Source: an uncultured bacterium (lineage in GTDB: Bacteria > Planctomycetota > Phycisphaerae > Phycisphaerales > UBA1924). From it: a stretch of DNA of 11,528 bases. How positions within the stretch are numbered: position 1 is the first letter of the stretch; each line of letters begins with the position of its first letter. Of the stretch, positions 7,729-11,528 are shown one piece after another. The notes beneath the pieces were generated by a model that was given only the letters and a program-made list of their open reading frames with translations, was not told the DNA's origin and did not search any database. Both the position numbers and the translations under genes were made by a program. The DNA is taken from assembly GCA_938003595.1 (NCBI GenBank), contig CALKYH010000297.1, positions 1 through 11,528 on the forward strand, in the 5' to 3' direction.

Positions 7729-7800
7729 CGCCCGGCATCCCCACGCCCTGTTCGGGCCGGGTCGGGCCGAGGCGGCGGGCCGGGAAATAGCCCAGCCCGG

Positions 7801-7828
7801 TTGCCGGTACCCGGGGGGCGTCTATGAT
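7801..7828 (+). promoter_or_regulatory. Probable sigma70-type promoter of the clpP operon
   Basis: TTGCCG (7801-7806) and TATGAT (7823-7828) are separated by 16 nt. The -10 matches five of six consensus bases and the -35 four of six. Transcription would begin near 7835, leaving a leader of about 43 nt before the clpP1 ATG. An in-frame ATG at 7824 lies inside the -10 element and is therefore unlikely to be the start. Confidence 0.5.
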
Positions 7829-7877
7829 CGCCGCTGCGGTCCTTCCGGCCGCGACCAGACCTGCGCAAGGAACCACC

Positions 7878-8465
7878 ATGCCCGCAGCCCCGATCCAGTA
7901 CCAGCGCACCCGCGAGATGTCCATCGACGAGCTGCTGCTCGAGAACCGGGTGGTCTTCCTCATCGGGGAGATCAACCACGCCTCGGCCGCCCGCGTCATG
8001 ATGCAGATGCTCTATCTGGAGAATCAGAAGCGCGGTCAGGACATCAACCTCTACATCAACTCCCCCGGCGGCGCGGTGGACGACACCCTCGCCATCTACG
8101 ACACCATGCGCTTCCTCTCCTCCCCCGTCGCCACCTACTGCATGGGGCGCGCCTACTCCGGCGGCGCCCTCCTGCTCACCGCCGGCGCCAAGAACAAGCG
8201 CTTCTGCCTGCCCCACGCCAAGGTCATGATCCACCAGCCCTACGGCGGGGTCTTCGGCCCGACCGAGGACATCAAGATCCAGGCCGAGCAGATCATCAAG
8301 TCCAAGAACGAGCTCATCGAGATCTTCGCCCGCCACACCGGCCAGAGCGTCGAGAAGATCCGCGCCGACTCCGAGCGCGACCGCTACTTCTCCGCGACGG
8401 AGGCCAAGGCCTACGGTCTGGTCGACGAGGTCATCGAAGAGAACGCCCAGGCCAAGGCCAGCTGA
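7878..8465 (+). CDS. clpP: ATP-dependent Clp protease proteolytic subunit, paralog 1
   Basis: This 195-residue subunit belongs to the barrel-shaped serine protease that degrades proteins fed by ClpX, ClpA or ClpC. The catalytic triad is complete: S94 in RAYSGGALLL, H119 in MIHQPYGG and D168 in SERDRYFSA, which aligns with the active Asp of E. coli ClpP. The glycine-rich loop NSPGGAVDD (61-69) is standard. The Ser motif is unusual (YSGG where ASMG is common). The N-terminus lacks the VPxVIE...GRGERAYDIxSRLL axial-loop segment that most ClpPs have, and goes almost directly into MSIDELLLENRVVFL. ATG 7878 is preferred because AAGGA (7867-7871) lies 6 nt upstream; ATG 7824 lacks this and falls in the -10. 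It is first gene of an operon with clpP2 50 bp downstream. Confidence 0.95.
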   Translation: MPAAPIQYQRTREMSIDELLLENRVVFLIGEINHASAARVMMQMLYLENQKRGQDINLYINSPGGAVDDTLAIYDTMRFLSSPVATYCMGRAYSGGALLLTAGAKNKRFCLPHAKVMIHQPYGGVFGPTEDIKIQAEQIIKSKNELIEIFARHTGQSVEKIRADSERDRYFSATEAKAYGLVDEVIEENAQAKAS

Positions 8466-8515
8466 CCACGACCCACGATCCATCCCCCCGCCCCACCGCA
8501 CGGGCAGGAGCGAGC

Positions 8516-9154
8516 ATGAGCAACCCCTCCGGCAATCTCGTCCCGATCGTCATCGAGAAGTCCGGTCGCGGCGAACGCGCCTACGACATCTTCTCTCGAC
8601 TGCTCCGGGACCGCATCGTCTTCCTCGGCGGCCCCGTCGATGACGACTCGGCCAACCTGATCGTCGCCCAGATGCTCTTCCTCGCCAACGAGGATCCCTC
8701 CCTCGACATCCACTTCTACATCAACTCCCCCGGCGGCTCGGTCACCGCCGGCCTGGGCATCCTCGACACCATGAACTTCATCGAGCCCGACATCGCCACC
8801 TATGTCATCGGACAGGCGGCGAGCATGGGCTCGGTCCTCGCCTGCAGCGGGACCAAGGGCAAGCGCCACGCCCTGCCCAACGCCCGCAACCTCATGCACC
8901 AGCCCCTCATCGGCGGCGTGCTCGAGGGCCAGGCCACCGACCTCGAGATCGAGGCCCGCGAGATGCTCCGCCTCCGCGACCGTCTCTACCGCGTCTACGC
9001 CGACGCCACCGGCAAGTCCCCCGAGCAGATCGAGAAGGACTGCGACCGCAACAAGTGGCTCGACGACAAGGAGATGCTCGAGTACGGCCTGATCGACAAG
9101 GTCCTCACGCGCATGCCCCACATCGCACGCGGGCCCAGGAGCTCCGAGGATTGA
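8516..9154 (+). CDS. clpP: ATP-dependent Clp protease proteolytic subunit, paralog 2 (Asn in triad)
   Basis: This is the second ClpP subunit, 212 residues long. It has the canonical N-terminal axial loop (LVPIVIEKSGRGERAYDIFS), NSPGGSVTAG (70-79), the nucleophile S103 in GQAASMGS and H128 in LMHQPLIGG. Where E. coli has TERDRFLSA, this protein has CDRNKWLDD with no gap, so the third triad residue is N179 instead of Asp. ClpP1 of Listeria monocytogenes carries a comparable Asn and works in a mixed ring, so the subunit need not be dead. AGGAG (8506-8510) lies 5 nt before ATG 8516. The stop overlaps the next gene's TTG start. Co-transcription with paralog 1 suggests a heteromeric ClpP1P2 particle, which is an inference. 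Confidence 0.95.
   Translation: MSNPSGNLVPIVIEKSGRGERAYDIFSRLLRDRIVFLGGPVDDDSANLIVAQMLFLANEDPSLDIHFYINSPGGSVTAGLGILDTMNFIEPDIATYVIGQAASMGSVLACSGTKGKRHALPNARNLMHQPLIGGVLEGQATDLEIEAREMLRLRDRLYRVYADATGKSPEQIEKDCDRNKWLDDKEMLEYGLIDKVLTRMPHIARGPRSSED
9137..9154 (+). promoter_or_regulatory. SD and TTGA overlap joining clpP2 to the lipoprotein gene
   Basis: AGGAG (9137-9141) inside the clpP2 3' end is 9 nt before TTG (9151-9153), and the clpP2 TGA (9152-9154) overlaps it. This fixes the lipoprotein start: from here the protein has a normal-length signal peptide, whereas the longer frame from 9055 would read clpP2 coding DNA out of frame. Confidence 0.65.
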
Positions 9155-9816
9155 CCAAGACCCGGGCCTTCGCCGGCGCGCGACTCGCGGCCCGGCTCGC
9201 CGGCCCGGCGGTGATCTTCTCCCTCGCCCTCGCCGGCTGCCGAGCCAAGGGCAAGGACTTCGAGAACGAGAACGACGCCCTGCGCCGTCGCGTGGTCGAG
9301 CTCGAGACCGAGCTGGCCGCCGCCAACGCGCGCTCGACCGAGATGCTCGCCAAGTACGAGGAGATGAAGCGCGCCACCGCCGATGTCACCGGCCAGCAGC
9401 TGATCGACGCGCTCCCCCGCTGCGCGGGCCTGAGCATCGACCGCTTCAGCGGTTGGGTGGACGCCGACGGCGACGGCGAGCTGGACTCCATCGACATTTA
9501 TGTCCGTCCCTACGACGGTCGGCGGAGGTTCGTGCAGGTCGCCGGCACGCTCACGGTCGAGGCCGCGGCCCTCGGCGCCGCCGGCTCCGGCGAGCCGCCT
9601 CGAACGCTCGGCGTCGCGACGCTCAGCGCCGCCGACCTTCGCGAGGCGTACCGCTCCTCCCCGCTCGGCACGCACTACACGGTGCACCTGCCGGTCGCCG
9701 CCGGGGACCTGCCCCAGCCGGGCACGCTGGTGATCCGCGCCGTGCTGCTGGACGCCGTGAGCGGCCTGGAGCACAAGGACGAGCGCCTGGTCGAGCCCCC
9801 CAGCCAGGCTCGATAA
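9151..9816 (+). CDS. Lipoprotein with coiled coil and EF-hand-like loop
   Basis: This 221-residue probable envelope lipoprotein has no family I can name. Residues 1-29 form a signal peptide with basic residues, a hydrophobic stretch and lipobox LAGC (C30 would be lipidated). Residues about 35-75 are a charged heptad-like coiled coil (NENDALRRRVVELETELAAA). At 104-115 the stretch DADGDGELDSID fits a 12-residue EF-hand or dockerin calcium loop with Asp at positions 1, 3, 5, 9 and 12 and Gly at 6. The remainder (115-205) looks beta-rich (IDIYVRPYD, FVQVAGTLTV, THYTVHLPV, GTLVIRAVLL), possibly a sandwich fold. The start is TTG overlapping the clpP2 stop, with AGGAG 9 nt upstream. Tight coupling to a cytoplasmic protease subunit is unexpected and may mean only shared expression. 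Confidence 0.85.
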   Translation: MTKTRAFAGARLAARLAGPAVIFSLALAGCRAKGKDFENENDALRRRVVELETELAAANARSTEMLAKYEEMKRATADVTGQQLIDALPRCAGLSIDRFSGWVDADGDGELDSIDIYVRPYDGRRRFVQVAGTLTVEAAALGAAGSGEPPRTLGVATLSAADLREAYRSSPLGTHYTVHLPVAAGDLPQPGTLVIRAVLLDAVSGLEHKDERLVEPPSQAR

Positions 9817-9945
9817 ACCCCGCCGGAATAACGGCTCCCGACGCGAACCACCGAACCGGGCGTTGCGCCGTGCGTATGGACTCTCGAGGCCGCCGGGCAT
9901 CTGCACGACGGGCACGGCGGACGAGCCTCTCCTTCTCCTCCCGTC

Positions 9946-9980
9946 CCGCCCCGGTCGTTCCCCGGGGCGGTACACTTTTT
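9946..9980 (+). terminator. Probable intrinsic terminator of the clpP operon
   Basis: CCGCCCCGG (9946-9954) pairs perfectly with CCGGGGCGG (9962-9970) around a 7-nt loop, giving a 9-bp stem. It is followed by TACAC and then five T (9976-9980). The interruption between stem and T run weakens it as a classic terminator. It lies 130 bp after the lipoprotein stop and immediately before the next gene. The stem could instead act as an operator or an mRNA element. Confidence 0.5.
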
Positions 9981-9987
9981 GGCTATG
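9971..9987 (+). promoter_or_regulatory. Possible -10 element giving a leaderless or near-leaderless mRNA
   Basis: TACACT (9971-9976) matches four of six bases of the -10 consensus and lies in a rare AT-rich patch. Transcription would start about 7 nt later, at or within 2 nt of ATG 9985. No SD is present before this ATG, which agrees with a leaderless message. No -35 is recognisable because a GC hairpin occupies that place. Confidence 0.35.
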
Positions 9988-10221
9988 AGCAACCGCCTCC
10001 CCGCGCCGCGCGCGGCGCTTGTGTTCTCTCTGGTCGGCTTCGCCTCGGCGATGGTTCTCGGTCTCGTCGGCTGCGGCAAGCCGCTGTTCTCCCCCAAGGA
10101 CCAGCGGACTCAGTACGACCGCTTCGACGCCGTCCGGGGCCAGTATGAGCCGCAGGACATCGAGGACGAATTCGGACGCAAGCGCCCCAACCTGCGGGGT
10201 CGCCTGCTGCCCAAGAGCTAG
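9985..10221 (+). CDS. Small lipoprotein of unknown function
   Basis: This 78-residue protein has a clear lipoprotein signal: a basic start (MSNRLPAPR), a hydrophobic run (11-27) and lipobox LVGC with C30 as the acylated residue. The mature part is only about 49 residues and highly charged (DQRTQYDRFDAVRGQYEPQ, then EDEFGRKRPNLRGRLLP). It has no obvious hydrophobic core, so it is probably an adaptor or anchor peptide, not an enzyme. ATG 9985 is chosen over TTG 9979 because the upstream bases look like a promoter and the signal peptide is complete from 9985. It is separated from the clpP operon by a terminator-like hairpin. I do not recognise a named family. Confidence 0.75.
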   Translation: MSNRLPAPRAALVFSLVGFASAMVLGLVGCGKPLFSPKDQRTQYDRFDAVRGQYEPQDIEDEFGRKRPNLRGRLLPKS

Positions 10222-10393
10222 GGCTGGTGTCCGGCCTGCAGAGTTTGCCCAGACGTCATATGCGGCGCCTTCGCGGCCCGTGCGGCGGATTCCACAAAAC
10301 TGAAGGGGATTTCCAAGAATCGGGGGCGACCGCGCCGATGCTGAGCGGGTTCCGGGTTATTCTTCAGCAGCGCAGCCAACCGTCGGGGCCCGA

Positions 10394-11068
10394 ATGACCG
10401 CACGAATGCACAGCACAGGACTGCTCGCCGCACTGCTCAAGCTTCGCCGCCCGCAGGTGGTCTGGCTGTCCTTGCTGACCTCGATGACCGTCGTCGGCGG
10501 GCTCCTGCTCGCCCTGGACGGCCGACCGGCGCCGCAGGTCCGGGGCCTCGCGCTCGCCGCGCCCTCCCGGGCGCCGGCCTCCGCGTCCATCGAAGCCGTG
10601 TTTTCGACCCGGGCGCCGCTGGACCGCGCCCGCTGGCAGCGCATCGTGATCCACCACTCCGGCGCCGCCTACGGCTCGCCGGCCTCGATCGCTTCCGAGC
10701 ACGAGGGCCGCAACCTCAAGGGCCTGGGCTACCACTTCGTGATCGGCAACGGCTCCGGTTCCGGCGATGGCGAGCTGTATGTCGGGTACCGCTGGCTGGA
10801 CCAGCTCCCCGGCGCCCACTGCGCCGGCCCGGAATCCGAGTGGAACAACCTGCACTCGATCGGGATCTGCCTGGTCGGCGACGGGGACCGGCGTGCCTTC
10901 ACGCCCGCCCAGATGCGTCGCCTTCTGGAACTCACCAGCGCCCTGACCCGCGAGCTGGAGATCCCGACCGACGGCGTGATGCTGCACCGGGACCTGGCCG
11001 GCACCTCGAGCCCGGGTCGGCTCTTCGCCGAGACCGAACTCCGGTCCTCGCTCCTTTCGAGCCGCTGA
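10394..11068 (+). CDS. Membrane-anchored Amidase_2/PGRP-type peptidoglycan protein
   Basis: The Amidase_2 (PGRP, T7 lysozyme) fold normally cuts the N-acetylmuramoyl-L-alanine bond of peptidoglycan using zinc. This 224-residue protein has a basic N-terminus, one membrane helix (about 22-41), a linker (42-75) and the domain (about 80-215). Visible motifs are H87 in RIVIHHSG, Y113 in GLGYHFVIG, SIGICLVGD (155-163) and H198 in MLHRDLAGTSSPGR. The third zinc ligand, Cys or Asp in active members, is S206 here. The first two ligands and the Tyr are kept. Ser at this place is typical of non-catalytic, peptidoglycan-binding PGRPs. It may therefore bind wall material, or a neighbouring residue may serve. 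The start is ATG 10394 (ATG 10406 possible), with no SD. Confidence 0.88.
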   Translation: MTARMHSTGLLAALLKLRRPQVVWLSLLTSMTVVGGLLLALDGRPAPQVRGLALAAPSRAPASASIEAVFSTRAPLDRARWQRIVIHHSGAAYGSPASIASEHEGRNLKGLGYHFVIGNGSGSGDGELYVGYRWLDQLPGAHCAGPESEWNNLHSIGICLVGDGDRRAFTPAQMRRLLELTSALTRELEIPTDGVMLHRDLAGTSSPGRLFAETELRSSLLSSR

Positions 11069-11384
11069 TCAAGGGCTCCCCACGACATCTCCCGTGGCGA
11101 CACTGCGCTTTCGGCGCCGGCGCGCCCCCATGGAACCGGGCCCCGGATCGGCACGAACGGGATGATCGGAAGGGCTGATCCACCGGCGTCGGTGGGTGTT
11201 GGTCCGGTCCGTTGCGTAAGTCTCCGATGAAGGCGATACTCTCGCCCCTCCCGGCGGGGGATCGTCCCCGCAGCCCGCCTCCTGCACGCGATTCGGCTTC
11301 CCTCCGGGGAAACGGGTCGTTCAGGCCGCATGCGTCTCCCCGCGGCCAGCCTCCTGAAGACCGCCCTCCGAAACCCCGGACACT
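11069..11384 (+). other. Non-coding stretch before the kinase gene, with a possible promoter and hairpin
   Basis: I see no convincing gene here. Open frames on both strands are Arg/Pro-rich and look like chance products of GC-rich DNA. It contains a possible promoter (11212-11240) and a hairpin in the predicted leader: GCGGGG (11254-11259) pairs with CCCCGC (11266-11271) around a 6-nt loop, without a following T run. The predicted leader of about 140 nt is long for this window. Confidence 0.5.
11212..11240 (+). promoter_or_regulatory. Possible promoter of the Ser/Thr kinase gene
   Basis: TTGCGT (11212-11217) and GATACT (11235-11240) are separated by 17 nt. They match three and four of six consensus positions. 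The location in the gene-free stretch ahead of the kinase gene supports it, but sequence alone does not prove it. Confidence 0.3.
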
Positions 11385-11528
11385 GTGTTCTCTCCTCGTG
11401 ACGACCGCGTGAAACAAGCCGAAGCAGCCAAGCCCGGGACGAAGCTCGCCGGCTACTCCGTTCTGGCGGAGGTCGGTCGCGGCGCCGCGTCCGTGATCTA
11501 TCTCGTGCAGGACCCCAAGAGCAAGCAG
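11385..11528 (+). CDS. Serine/threonine protein kinase, N-terminal fragment (cut by window end)
   Basis: The open frame runs off the window. It begins with a charged leader (KQAEAAKPGTKLAGY) followed by YSVLAEVGRGAASVIYLVQDPKSKQ. This is the start of a Hanks-type kinase domain: first beta strand, glycine-rich loop GRGAAS (GxGxxS) and the second strand leading toward the missing AxK lysine. The catalytic residues lie outside the window, so activity cannot be judged. Two starts are possible, GTG 11385 and GTG 11409; an in-frame TGA at 11355 excludes anything earlier. 11385 has a weak GGA 4 nt upstream, 11409 has nothing. Length and partner domains are unknown. Confidence 0.75.
   Translation, partial: MFSPRDDRVKQAEAAKPGTKLAGYSVLAEVGRGAASVIYLVQDPKSKQ

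Noticed and set aside
6681..8501. 606-codon minus-strand open frame
   Set aside because: It crosses clpP1 antisense and the metallophosphoesterase gene in the wrong frame; no coherent domain.
7013..8515. Long upstream extension of the clpP2 frame
   Set aside because: It reads antisense to the metallophosphoesterase gene and out of frame through clpP1; the AGGAG before ATG 8516 and the family N-terminus fix the start.
11069..11417. Overlapping minus-strand open frames ahead of the kinase
   Set aside because: Arg/Pro/Gly-rich translations with no SD, no domain and several competing frames; consistent with non-coding GC-rich DNA.
1..11528. CRISPR array, insertion sequence, attachment site, tRNA or rRNA
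   Set aside because: No spaced direct repeats, terminal inverted repeats, transposase motifs, integrase or tRNA-like TTCGA arm were seen on either strand.

Overview
The window is strongly GC-rich and gene-dense, with little sign of horizontal transfer: I see no insertion sequence, integrase, CRISPR array, tRNA or rRNA. I infer a planctomycete-like bacterium, most likely near Phycisphaerae. The grounds are the high GC, the tandem non-identical ClpP subunits, the Ser/Thr kinase, the many small lipoproteins of unknown role, and the frequent lack of a Shine-Dalgarno (SD) sequence. This is an impression from gene content; no search supports it.

Layout. From 24 to 2263 (minus strand) lies a two-component pair: a membrane sensor histidine kinase followed by a response regulator that carries a Cro/C1-type helix-turn-helix, joined by a TTGA stop/start overlap. 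Divergent from it (2369-3096, plus) are a small two-helix membrane protein and an unrecognised soluble protein. The second has no ordinary start codon near its apparent domain boundary and overlaps the first in another frame. Converging on these is a minus-strand block: a metallophosphoesterase (6857-7645), then yidC (4498-6729) and mnmE (3102-4469). The yidC-mnmE pair is 28 bp apart and is a remnant of the widespread rnpA-yidC-jag-mnmE neighbourhood.

From about 7800 onward the genes run on the plus strand. A plausible sigma70-type promoter (7801-7828) leads into clpP1, clpP2 and a coiled-coil lipoprotein with an EF-hand-like calcium loop. The lipoprotein start overlaps the clpP2 stop by TTGA. 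A 9-bp GC hairpin followed by TACACTTTTT probably ends this operon; the same bases look like the -10 element of the next gene, a 78-residue lipoprotein. Then come a membrane-anchored Amidase_2/PGRP-type protein, whose usual third zinc ligand is Ser, and the first residues of a Ser/Thr protein kinase cut by the window end.

How the genes fit together. Most of the products act at or on the envelope: YidC inserts membrane proteins, ClpP removes damaged proteins, two lipoproteins and the amidase-like protein face the periplasm or wall, and the sensor kinase and Ser/Thr kinase signal. The most interesting points are the complementary ClpP pair (one with a full triad but an atypical N-terminus, one with a canonical N-terminus but Asn in the triad), the lipoprotein translationally coupled to clpP2, the non-AUG coupled starts, and the nested terminator/promoter at 9946-9987. 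I do not see an obvious large undescribed system.
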